Shown piece by piece: positions 41,376 through 52,000 of a stretch of 64,000 bases of DNA. Below the pieces are notes generated by a model, which searched no databases, had not been told where the DNA came from, and was given only the letters and a program-made list of their open reading frames with translations. A program made the translations under genes and the position numbers. Origin of the DNA: Setomelanomma holmii (Eukaryota > Ascomycota > Dothideomycetes > Pleosporales > Phaeosphaeriaceae); contig ML978279.1 in assembly GCA_010015745.1 (NCBI GenBank), positions 1 through 64,000 on the forward strand, in the 5' to 3' direction. How positions within the stretch are numbered: position 1 is the first letter of the stretch; the number at the start of each line of letters is the position of its first letter.

Positions 41376-41627
41376 ATGCGAGGCATATTGTGAAGAGTCG
41401 GATGATTTGTTGCGATTGTGTATAAGAATGACTGGTCGAGGACTGTATGAGTATGATATTAGACGGTGAAGACGGTGAAGACTTGGGTGATGGAACATGA
41501 AATGCATATACTGGAGCATATACAATGTATGGGATGTTGCTGTAGCGTTTCCTCGTGCGAGCTCCGAGCAGAGCTATATCGCCTGTTGGAACGCCTTTCT
41601 CATTCATGGTGCTATGGCAGGCTCTGG

Positions 41628-42620
41628 TCAATTGCCTGCCCCCTCAATCTCTACACCATTTTCGCCAGCCCTGAACACGAACCCATCACCATCTCTAATG
41701 CTCATGCCAACCTTCCAGCACTCGAATCGCCCCCTCTGTACTACTTCCCACCGTTGCGCTCGCTCCGCCTCGGCCTCCTCGATACTGATTGCTGGCGCGA
41801 ACTTGATGACCTCCACTCTGCGGACCGCTAGTCTCGTGACCGCCATACCTTGGGGCCATGCTGTTGGTATCGCAGGTCGGAACGAAGATGGTGTTGTGGA
41901 ATGTAATGTCAAGATTGTTGCGCAGGACAGAAGTGTGCTTAATCGCTGAATTGCAGTCGTGAGGTTTGTTGATGCCGTTCCCATTGCCGTCGTTGTTGTG
42001 GCTGTTGAATCCGAAGAAGTGGATTTCCTGATTGACCAAGTGAATGCATCAATATCTTTCAGCACGAGAGAGTGAATACGGCGATGCATGCTCTTGTGCC
42101 TCGTCCCATCGAACAAAATATCAGGTAAAGATCGCAGAGTCGCCAGCAACGATGGCCACGACTGTGGGCGTAAGATGTGAACATGTGTCAGACTTCTCGC
42201 TACGATAGACCTAATATTGATCTTCGTTGCTTCGTCGATGTCTTTACCAGTCTTGGAGATGATGAGGTTGAGCATTACTTGGGCGAGACGCGGGACGCTG
42301 AGGTGGTGCAGAGGGTCGAAAACGACGATGGCAGCATCGTGACCGCCTAGTGGTACAGAGAATGGTAGAGACCTTGGCAGGACAGTGTATGCGATTATCA
42401 GGTATACGAGCGAGGTTTTGCCAGCCCCAGAAGGATGATGTGCTGAAGGTGGCGAGACGAGTTCTAAGACTGGCGGTGTTGGACTGGAAATGAGCTTGTC
42501 GACACATTGAATGTTGAAGTAAGAATTTGAAGGAGGGGCTTCGTCTGGGTCACTGAGAAATTAGCAGTTAGTGACTTTCAATGTGAGCATGACTTGCGCA
42601 AGCTACCATGTACTCAGCAT
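41628..42620 (-). CDS. XRCC2: XRCC2-like RecA-fold recombination protein
   Basis: The main exon is 41628-42552. A 54-nt intron (42553-42606, GTAGCT..CAG) and a 14-nt first exon (42607-42620, MLST) give 312 residues. Residues about 30-65 read PPVLELVSPPSAHHPSGAGK and TSLVYLIIAYTVLP, a Walker A motif (GAGKTS) in the XRCC2 context, followed by LGGHDAAIVVFDPLHHLSVP. Then come VHILRPQSWPSLLATLRSLP, a Walker B-like segment before the sensor (LVLKDIDAFTWSIR) and an end of the family type (GFVFRAGENGVEIE). XRCC2 is a RAD51 paralogue acting in homologous recombination. The first-exon assignment is tentative, because family members often have a longer N-terminus. It is divergent from SOM1. Confidence 0.75.
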
Positions 42621-42877
42621 GTACAAAGGGACAGTATAACCTTACATTTCTCTTTCCGAAAGACTAACGTCACGAAGACTCGTGAATATCTACCAAATAT
42701 CAGCTCGAATCCACCTTGTTGGAAAAATTGTCACAAACCGAACTCAAACCCTCAACCTCAACTTCCGCCAACAACCTCTCACCCAACTTCTTCGCTCCCT
42801 CCAAACTCATCCTGCCTTTTGCGCTCAACACCAGCTTCCATCCGACTGCTCCCCTTCAATACAAGCCTTTCGCAGCA

Positions 42878-43245
42878 ATGCCTCCACCAATCCCTACACA
42901 CCACCTCTCCGACCTCGAAACACAAATCAATATCCTCCCAAACGGGAAACCGCGGAAACCGCCCGTAAACTTGCTCGATTGTCCGTTGAAGGAGCTTGTA
43001 CAGTTCAAGTGCAATATGTCTGTGCCGCAGAGGAAGGGTCAGATGCCAACGATTATTTGCGAGCCTGTCGTGAGGTTGTTGAGGCAGTAAGTGGCGTTGT
43101 CTGCTTGTGGTGGTGGTCGTGAGGGTTGCGGGTCTTGGCGTAGGCTAACGATCACGGTAGGTGCGAAGGAGGATTGAGTGTCGAAACTACGGCTTGGGAG
43201 GGATGGAAGGCGAGACGAAAGAGCACAGAGAGGAGCGAGGGGTGA
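42878..43245 (+). CDS. SOM1: SOM1, mitochondrial inner membrane peptidase-associated protein
   Basis: Exon 1 is 42878-43086, intron 43087-43160 (GTAAGT..TAG) and exon 2 is 43161-43245, for 97 residues. The conserved core reads VNLLDCPLKELVQFKCNMSV, IICEPVVRLLRQCEGGLSVE and TTAWEGW. The Cys residues match the SOM1 pattern of C...KC...C...C. The intron splits the Gln codon before the last conserved Cys, and joining across it restores the family sequence exactly. SOM1 is a subunit of the inner membrane peptidase complex (Imp1/Imp2) and is needed for Imp1-dependent processing. Longer upstream reading frames through 42594-42877 are probably leader sequence. Confidence 0.87.
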
Positions 43246-43703
43246 CAGAGGGTTCTTTGCACACCCACCCACGTGATGGGCTGCTAATGCGGCAATTACA
43301 TTGCCGCATTGACTCAAAAGCTGGACTCAAAACTCAAGAAGCTACCGTAGAGTGTCGGATCAGTTGCGAACTCCTGGAGAAGACTAAAATGGTGTACTGA
43401 AGGAGATGTCTGGGAGCCTCTCTTCTGGCCACAATGTCTAGATGGCTGGCTGGACATTATATCACGTTCGAGAGAGAATTTGGTATGCGATAGTGATATT
43501 GCTTCATTGCAATTTTTGCTCTGGTCCAGAGGACAGCTATAATACAAATCTCAAAGCCAGTAATCGGCGCCTTCAAATGCTCAGTGGTGCCCTGTGCCGG
43601 CGCAAATGCAAACACCCCAACGCATCGCTACCAAAATGCTGTGCAAGACTGAATCAAAATACAATCCTTGAAGAACCTCAAGGATCTGAAGGATAGAGAA
43701 ACT
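43246..43703. other. Convergent intergenic region, no gene seen
   Basis: A 458-bp stretch between the stops of SOM1 and TAF8. Frames on both strands look random. Confidence 0.4.
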
Positions 43704-44820
43704 CTAGGCTCCTCTCGCAGCTTTTCGCCAATATTGCTGCTCATAGTTCACGTGAACGCCCTCTTCGAGGTTCACCTTCCGATCTACAGACACTTTTGTT
43801 ATTCGTGCCCGCGAGTCGAGCACTGCATCCCAATCTGCCTCTTCTTCGGCTTCGCGAGCCAGCCACTGCTCCTCGTCCCTGTCGTTCTGCTTTTCGTCTG
43901 CCAAAAGCTCTGTCATGGCGTCTTGCCAGAGCCTGTCACTCTCTTTCATCCTTCGACTTCGTCTTCGCTTTCCGACATTTTGCTTTTGAATGCCTGCCTT
44001 TTGTGCTGCCATCAATTTTCTCAGACTCTGCTCGGCCAGTATGCCTTCCTCGGTGGCCTTCTCTCGGATTTTACGAGGATCATTCTCGCGCTTTGTAAAC
44101 ACCGGCGTCGCTGTGTAGGTATGTTTTGATGGGAATGGTGGGAAATGTGCTGGTATGTAGGAGCGTGTCTCCTTGTCCGCCTTTCCGGATAATTCTGGAC
44201 CTAGAAGGGTTTCGGTATCTGGCGGCGGTGCTTCTGGAGGTGCCGGAGGCTCGAAATATGGTTGTAGTAATGTTTTTGGGACATCGCCTGTATCCAAGTG
44301 TTGTTCGAGAGGCTCTGAGCCTTTGAGACCGGACGAGGCAAGCGCATATACCCAGTCGTGAGGAACGGTGTCGGTGCGGCGCGCACTGCTCATAGACTTG
44401 CGCACCTGTGCTAGAAAGTTGCTCATATCTGCGCGCGGTCAGCTCACGTGCTCATTGCCATTTGTGAATTTGCGCCTGCTGCTACGCAAGTGATGGCATA
44501 CACGAATCGACCAGCCCCCGAAACTCCTCCAATACGTCCGGTACCGCGCTCGCGAAGCCTATAGCCTTGCATTGTATTGCTATCGCGCGCCGTAATTGTT
44601 GATCAAAGAACTCCTTGCTCTCTCCAAAATCGCCGATCTCTGCGCTGATGGGATCGATAATGTGTTGGATTGGTTGAGTGTTGTGAAGTTGATGTGAGAC
44701 TTTGCGCTTCTTCGGGTGTCGCTCTCCGTATGTCGGGACGCTGTCCGCAGCGTGTGCCCTCTTCATGCCTCCGACTGCGCCCAGATTGCTGGCGTTAGGT
44801 GAGTAGATGATGCCTGGCAT
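43704..44820 (-). CDS. TAF8: TFIID subunit TAF8
   Basis: Exon 1 is 44502-44820, intron 44429-44501 (GTATGC..CAG, phase 1) and exon 2 is 43704-44428, for 347 residues. Exon 1 starts MPGIIYSPNASNLG and carries a basic patch (RHPKKRKVSHQ) and the histone-fold region: EFFDQQLRRAIAIQCKAIGF, then SAVPDVLEEFRGLVDSYMSN across the splice, and FLAQVRKSMSSARRT. Exon 2 has DWVYALASSGLKGSEPLEQH and the TAF8 C-terminal domain YIPAHFPPFPSKHTYTATPV, FTKRENDPRKIREKATEEGI. TAF8 pairs through its histone fold with TAF10 and brings the heterodimer into TFIID. Both domains are intact. It is divergent from COX9. Confidence 0.9.
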
Positions 44821-45208
44821 ATGCTGCGTGTGGTCGCGAGATGGTGAGGTTGTCGTTGTAGTTGTGCACGCGAGTATGAGGTTGGGTGTCGGAGGTTGCG
44901 GAATCGTGGTGAGGGGGAGAACCGCAGCGACTGCGAAATCATGGCCTCGCGATCGGGCCAGGCGGATAAGCGTGGGCGGCTCGGCTTTGGCGGTACCGGT
45001 TGCTTTCACTTTGTATAGCAGTTGTCTTTGAGTTCGAAGCTCGCCAGGCGCGCGAAGGCGCTCGGGCCATTCTCGCTGACATAATGGGAAAGAGCCGATG
45101 TCAGGTCATCGAACGTCAACTTCAGTCCACCCGCCGACCACCTTCACCAGCTTCCGCAGCCCGCATACGACCCCACAAACTCTCCGCTCCCCCATCGCCG
45201 ATCTCACA
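44821..45208. promoter_or_regulatory. Divergent promoter, TAF8 / COX9
   Basis: A 388-bp region separates the start codons of the two genes. The TAF8 reading frame stays open upstream, but its sequence there is not family-like. Confidence 0.45.
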
Positions 45209-45642
45209 ATGGCCGTCAAACCGATTACTGGCGTATGTGCAGCCATTGAGCGCCTCGAGCAATGGCACGAGGAGGCTAACGATTGGGATACAGATGCTCC
45301 GACGACAGGTCGTGCTTGACCTTTCCGTTGCTATGGGTGTGTTCACATCTCTGCGCAAGCATCCGAAAGTTTCCGAGCATTTTGGGAGCTTTCTGGGCCA
45401 ATGCGCCTCCAGTGTTGAGTTATGCTAACGTGAGTTGCAGGTCTTGGTGTAACTGCCGGATACGCTTGGTGGTACGGTACGTGAACGACGAGACTTCCAA
45501 GCAAATGCGCTCGCATTGTTTCAGTCATTCCCTAGCAGCTCGCTCATAGTTCGAAGGTTACCACGTCCCCGCGGTTCGTCACCGTGATGCATTCTACCAG
45601 AAGCTCGAGGACGATCGTGCTGCAGCTCTCGGCCAGAAATAG
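45209..45642 (+). CDS. COX9: COX9, cytochrome c oxidase subunit (COX7a-type)
   Basis: Four tiny exons, 45209-45232, 45294-45336, 45441-45476 and 45557-45642, total 189 nt and encode 62 residues. Introns have GTATGT, GTGTGT and GTACGT donors with AG acceptors. The protein reads MAVKPITG, MLRRQVVLDLSVAMGLGVTA, GYAWWYGYHVPAVRHRDAFY and QKLEDDRAAALGQK. This matches fungal COX9, a small single-helix subunit of complex IV in the inner membrane: a matrix-side N-terminus, the GLGVTAGYAWWYG helix, and the HVPAVRxRDAFY block. The last acceptor was chosen at CGAAG because only this one restores YGYHVPAV. The individual exons are too short to stand out as reading frames. Confidence 0.88.
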
Positions 45643-48600
45643 ACGCTATCACACCGCGAGATACCATTTCATTTGTCTCGAGAGTCACGAGAGCATAGAC
45701 GTGGGCATGAGCCGAGGACCAAATGTATCATAGGTGGAGTGGGTTCTTGCCAGCACAGCAAATCTAGCCATTGACAAACGCAAACCACGTCTCTTGTGTT
45801 CACGTTATTGCCTTTCCCGGTTCGATCAGCCTATAAAACAAGAACAGGCGCTATTAAATGGGCACGCCCATTTCGAGATTGGTCCACTTAGTCACCTAGC
45901 ACATTCATCTTGGATCCCCTGTCAAGGGCGTCAATCATCGGAAATGTTGTCTTCATGATCTACAAGCACTTTGAACGAGTTAGATACCCACATCGGCCAG
46001 ATCTGTTCCTTCGAAGCCAACTTCCCTCTCCAGACACTGGCACATACCACAAATAGCCCATTCCTTCGGCATCACGCAGTTCAGAAGGCACCAACGCAGC
46101 CCAAATCCTAAATCTTCTCCAACCCTGTAAGGCACTGACGCAAACACAAAGCATCCATATGCCGTACATCTACGGAACGATTGGGTGCCAATTCCGCCTA
46201 GCTCGCGTTATGACATCGCCCGCCAGGTAGCTTGATGTGGCCTGGTTGCCTCTCGGGCTTCTCCTTTCTGTCGGCTCTTGTTGCTGCTCACAGATGCTTC
46301 TTAATGTGCAAGAAACTTAGGTAGATTTGTTCTGCAATCTCAAGGTCTGCAGCATGAACACCACGCATCTATGAGTCCACTTGCAACTGATCAAGAGCTC
46401 TGATCACACCTCCGATATAGCTACTTTAGTGCTATCTCCAAAGTCATTAAAGCACCACCGTTTCGATCTCTTATTGCAAGGCCTGAATATATTCTCGATG
46501 GTGCAATGACTTGATGAAGGCGGCAAAAACTGGATGAGGTTCGTTCAACCCGATTCGCTAGGGAAGTCTTGCTTATTGAGATGCTACATCAAGAAGATGA
46601 CCAACCAGTCTAGATGTCGCTTATACAGCTCGCGTTACCTGGACTAGTCCTCCTTGGAATCTAATAATCCTTAGAGTGTGTGGGAGGAAACATCATGATC
46701 GTGATTGTGTTTCTGAGGCCTCTTGCATGTTTTGTGAGCGTCCTGGTAGAATTTGAGTGACGCGCGTTCGGACCACATTGTTGTCGCTTGGCAGAGATGA
46801 TGGAGAAAGTCGCTTGTAGATCCACGAGTAATGCTGGAGACTGAATGTTAATGATCGTGAAATCGATGCCATCAGAGAAGCTCGGAGTGAAGAAGAGATG
46901 ACGATATGAGTGCTGGTGGACTTGGAAAGGGATATGCGTGGCACGAGGTCGATCATGAGTCTGGAGGAAGACAGACTCGTAGCCCAATAGGTTCAGCTTG
47001 TGTAATGAGACCATGTTCGAGATCCCCGCAATCTGAATGCAACCAGTGGATCGTCGAGCGCAGATCTATGCAGCGACGCTGGCTTCCTACCGGTTGTCGG
47101 ACGATGCCTCATGTGGAGATGCGAAACGGTTCACGAGAATGCCAACGTGCACTACAATGCGGAGCAATAGCTGACACAGCTTGGACAAAAGAGACCACAT
47201 TGACATCCTCGTACTAGCTGCGATGACAACGTGTTTTTAAGAAAGACACCAAAAAATGTGCTTCATCATCGTGCAGAAGAGTACGAAGCGGTGGCGGAAG
47301 ACAGACGTGTCAGTAGATGCTTTGATCCAATTGGCGAGGAGCATTGAGCCAGGAACGCTGAGGGTCTGCTGGCGGAAACTCGCTGCAGGGATGTGCGCGG
47401 GTCCTTAGGGTCTGCCAAGACGATCGATGGAAATGCAGCATTGGGAATAAGGGGAGCGGAGTGTGGCAGACAATAAAAATTGAGGACTAAGATGATGCGA
47501 AGAGCGTGTTCTAGATGCGAAGCAGCGGCACCAAAAAGAAGAACGACAGACGATGGGAGGGCATTGTGTGAGACTTGACAGCTTGAGATGGGTCACGAAC
47601 CATCTTGCGGGCGGGCGACGGGCGCCATTCGTAGCCCGTGCTGCCTAGTGCCGTCAATTCTAACGGCGGTTGGTGGATCAACACGATGCTCGAGATGCAT
47701 GGAGGGGTTGCAGATTGCGGTTGCTGCGCTATCGTCAGGAACCAGCGCATGTTCCTGCAGCATGGAGGCCCTGATGTTCACGGTCTGGGATTCCAGGTTG
47801 ACAGGAGCGGAGTCCTGTGGTATGTGGCTCGTGGCCAGATGACAGCCGGACGTGGTAGATGAGGTGGACCAGGTCTATTTCGGTGGAGGCAGAGCCCCAG
47901 CAACATTGGTGCGACCCGCCACAGGCTGCGCAAAGAATGCCTCGCTGAAAGCATCTCCCGCTCTACTGCCAGAACAAGCACTGTGAAGGATCATCTGGGT
48001 GATTTGAGTTGCAACAGGTAGAGTTCGTCGAGCTCATCACAAGACTGGCGCAAAGGATAGCCAAAGCGGCTAGGCGTGGGCTAGTGGCGTCATGCAGGCT
48101 GGGATGTGATCCGCCTCGAATTGCTGCGACGGGATTTGGGCGCTGCGGCGTCGATGTGATGTGAAACTGGCGGCCTTCGACAATCAAGCGCTGCGAAGGA
48201 GAGTGCCGCAGATGCGGAGACGAGACTTTCAAGCAGCAAGCAGCAAGCAGTGGGCCGCCAGTAGCAAAACGGCGCAGTCTGGTGCAATACCAGAGCACGC
48301 GCACAGCGTCGTATGCAAAAGGTCGAGGCGGGCAAGCCAAAGGCATGCGTGGTGCCCGCAGCCGGCGCAGAAATTAAACCAGTAGGCGCGATCCTGCCCA
48401 GAGTGGTCCTTCCACATTCAACCTACCCTGTATCACCACCAATCGAGAGGGCAAACGTCTCGCTCAGCCCGTCGTCCTCCCACGCCCTGAGCAAGCGTGC
48501 TGTCGCCTGGATGCCGCCATCCAGAACACTGAACTTTGCATTGTTCTCAAGTCTCTCGTTCTCGCCGTGGTTCTGAATTAGCGCCAGCGTGTGATGTTTG

Positions 48601-49066
48601 AGCGGACAACGGTGCTACTGTAAGCCCAAGGATCCCTGCAGCCCGTCGTGTCGATCAATTGCACACCTGCAAACCATCCGCAGCATCCCATCGCCCTCTC
48701 TCTCCCACGCCTCACTCCCCAGGCTTGACACCGCCTGTCTGCCTGCGACACTCCTATAACCCACCCTCCACCAAGTCTCCGCACTCGCCGTCTTTGGTGC
48801 GGCTCTTCCTCGACTACCGACTGCGAAACCACAGGGTGATCCCGCGCTCGTCACTCGTCACCCGCCTACGTGCGTCGCTCGACGCAGGCAGACCGGCAGC
48901 ACCCGTGCCTCGACGACGAAACAACCCGCCGCACGCCTACTCGAAGCCCCCAACTCGCATGACTGGTTAATCTCGTCGTCCCCGCGGTCTTGCACCGCTC
49001 CTTTCACCGTTCGCGCACCCTCGACAGCGCGCACAGGCGATCTGGTGTCGCGGCTACCTCGTCAAC
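45643..49066. other. 3.4-kb region without a supported gene
   Basis: This is the longest gene-free stretch of the window, between COX9 and the MED15-like gene. All frames are short, overlap on both strands and lack recognisable protein motifs. Near 48235-48260 there is a short AAGCAGC tandem. The last kilobase is GC-richer and could be a long 5' leader and promoter of the MED15-like gene. A non-coding RNA is possible, but nothing positive supports one. Confidence 0.45.
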
Positions 49067-52000
49067 ATGAACAACCCCAACTTCCAGCAGAACGGCATGG
49101 GGCCCCGCCCCCAGGCAGGCCTACAGCACTTCATCCAGCACTACCGCGGCCAGCAACAACAGAATAAGATCCCTCCAGGTTGGCAGCAGTCGGTCTCGCC
49201 CGAGGAGCGCGGCCAGCTGGGGCTCCAGTTCTTCACCCAGTACCGTCTGCTCAAGACGGACGTGTCGGAGATGGAGGCCATGCGTGCCTCAGTCAACTTC
49301 GAGACGCAGAACTTCATGGCCGCCCAGAGCAAGGACCTCTATGTGAACAACATCAAGCAGAAGCTCATGATGATGACGAGCGCCCGCCAGCAGCAGTTGC
49401 AGCGCATGCAAGGCAACCTCGGCCAGATGGGCAATATGGGCGCCATGAACCCAGCGCAGATGAACATGATGGGACAGCAGGGCCCTCAAGGTCCACGACA
49501 GGGCACATCACAGCAGTTCAACCCCGCCTTTCCCAACCCTCAACTGCGACAACCCATGCAAGTCTCACCAGTTCCCATGCCACAGGGCCAGCCTGCCATG
49601 AACATGAACAACGGGAACCTCGGCAACATGAACCAGCCCCAGAACCCTCAGCAGCCGAATTTGCAACAACAACAAGCGCAGCGGAACCGTGACGAAACCA
49701 TAATCATCAATCAGTTTGCAAGACGTCTGATGGATACTTGCAAGGACGAGGTCCGTCAAAAGTTCCAACGAGACGTCGCCGAGTGGCCAGAGGACAAAAA
49801 GCAGCAGCTCCAGGCCCAGGGTGTCAATCCTCTCTTCTTTCGCTTTCGACAGCACGCCGAGGTGCTTTATAGGAGAGGTGTTCTGAACGGACAGCCAGGT
49901 GCCAACGGTAATCCGATGCAATCCGGAGGACAGAATCGTATGCCAAACCAGATGGGCGTGAATCAACGTCCGGACCAAGGCTTCGACTTCAACGCGATAG
50001 CAAACCAACAGATCGAGGCTATGCGAGCCAATGACGCCGGTGCGACTGTAGTGCCGGCAAGCAATAACATGAATGGCAACCAAGTAAACGCCTTCCCCAA
50101 CCAGAATCAGCAGCAGAATGCTGCCATGGCTCAACGGCAGGCTGCCGATGCTTTTCAGAACAATATGCAGCGGCAGCATCAACAGCAAGTAGCGCAAGCG
50201 CAGGCTCAAGCACAGGCTCAGGCACAAGCCCAGATAGAGCAGCAACGTCAACGACAGGCAGCAGCGGCTCAAGCACGGAATAACAATCAGCTTCTTGGCC
50301 AAAATCTTGGGCTGAACATGCCTCCGACATCACAAAGCCCTGGGCCGATGTCTATGCTTAACAGACCAATGCATCCTCCCGGTCAGCCAGCGCCTCCAAC
50401 TCCGCAACAGCAGCCGCAGAACCACGTCCCGGTCATGACGCCTCGGCCTGGCCAGGTCAATGATCCACAGCAAGTCAGCGCTTTACTGCGCGAAGCACAG
50501 CAAAGAGCGAACGCTGTTGCGCACTCCAATCAGCCCTTGACAGAGCATATTCGCATGAGCATGATGCCAGCCGACCTCGACCCGCAAGTGAAAGCTCAAC
50601 TGCTCAAGGTCCCGGAGGCACAGTTTCGTGGGATACTTCAGAATTACATGCAGAGTGTCCGTCGCAATAATGGCATGGCACCGTTCGCTAACCAAATTGG
50701 CCAACAACAACCAAATCCCCTCTTCAACCTACAACAGACCCCTCAACCAGGCATGGCAAATCCGATGATGAACGCAAACATGGCCAACATGGTAAGGCCT
50801 GGTCTCAACATTGGACAGCAACAATCTGGGGCTGGCCAGCAACTCACCCCAGGTCAACGTCCCCTCCAGGGTAACCAACAAGCCCAGCAGAATCAGCAAA
50901 ATCCAGCGATACAGCAACAGCGGTTGGTCGGTGCACATCATCTGTTGAGACAGAACCCTGGTATTATACAGGCCACAGACGACAAGCCGTTCCCTCCTAA
51001 CGTTCTCAACCTCCAAGTACGACAGAGCATTCCTCCCGAAGTCAAGACCTGGCGTCAGCTCAAGCAATGGGCGACTCAAAATCCTGCTCTACTGCCTGGT
51101 GTGGATCTCAACAAGCTCATAATCCTACAAGTCCTACACTTCCAGGACATTGTGAAGCAACAGAACGTAAACGGGATGAACGGTATGCAAGTCCCGCAGC
51201 AACCTAACATGCCTGGTATTGCGCCGCCTGCTTCGATGGCACCCAACCAAGGTCCCATGAGAACACCGCAGCAGCAAATAAACATGCAAAACATGCCTAT
51301 CCAAGTCACATCCCAGGAGATGCAGAACTACCGACAGAAGCTTGCGGCTCAAAGCCCCAATGTGTCCGACGAGCAACTACGGCAGTACATCATGAAGCAG
51401 AAATTGAGCGTCTTGCAGCAACAACGAGCACAACAAGGCCTTCAACAGCAAATGCTTGCACAACAAGCTCAGCAGCAACGTGCTGGCCAGCAACAACAAG
51501 CAGCAGCTATGGCCGGCCAGCAACCGCAGCCCAATCGTCCGCCGACCGCCCAGCCTCAGGCTCCACAAGCCACACCTCAGCCCAAGGCAGCTCCCAGGCC
51601 ACAACCGCTTCAGGCCACTCAAACGATCGCTGCGAACAACAAGGGCATGAAGAGGCCTAACGATGACACTGCTGATGCCAATACGGAGGCTTCTGCGACA
51701 AATGCTGCTCCACAAGCACCTGCCATGGTCCCAACCAGATCTGGAGCGGGCATGAATTTTACGCCTGATCAGTTGTCGAAAATGACCCCCACGCAACAAG
51801 CCCAGATGAAGGCCCAACTACTCAAAGCCCAAGATGCTTCCAGTGCTACTAGCAACAAGGCGCAGCAGCAGCAAAAGAGCGATCTTCCGAACCCAGAAGA
51901 AATCAGGTCACGGATGGCTGATCCCCAAAGGGCGAAGGCTTTTGCAGATATGATTACCGACGTCGAAAAGAGCATACCACTGAGACAGCCTGTCCAGCTT

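Noticed and set aside
46661..47217. Several 60-115 codon frames in the gap before the MED15-like gene
   Set aside because: They overlap on both strands, lack domain motifs and give no consistent splice structure.
50180..50240. Short repeated CAGGCTCAAG-type units as a possible CRISPR-like or satellite array
   Set aside because: The repeats are coding Ala-Gln runs inside the MED15-like gene, with no spacers.
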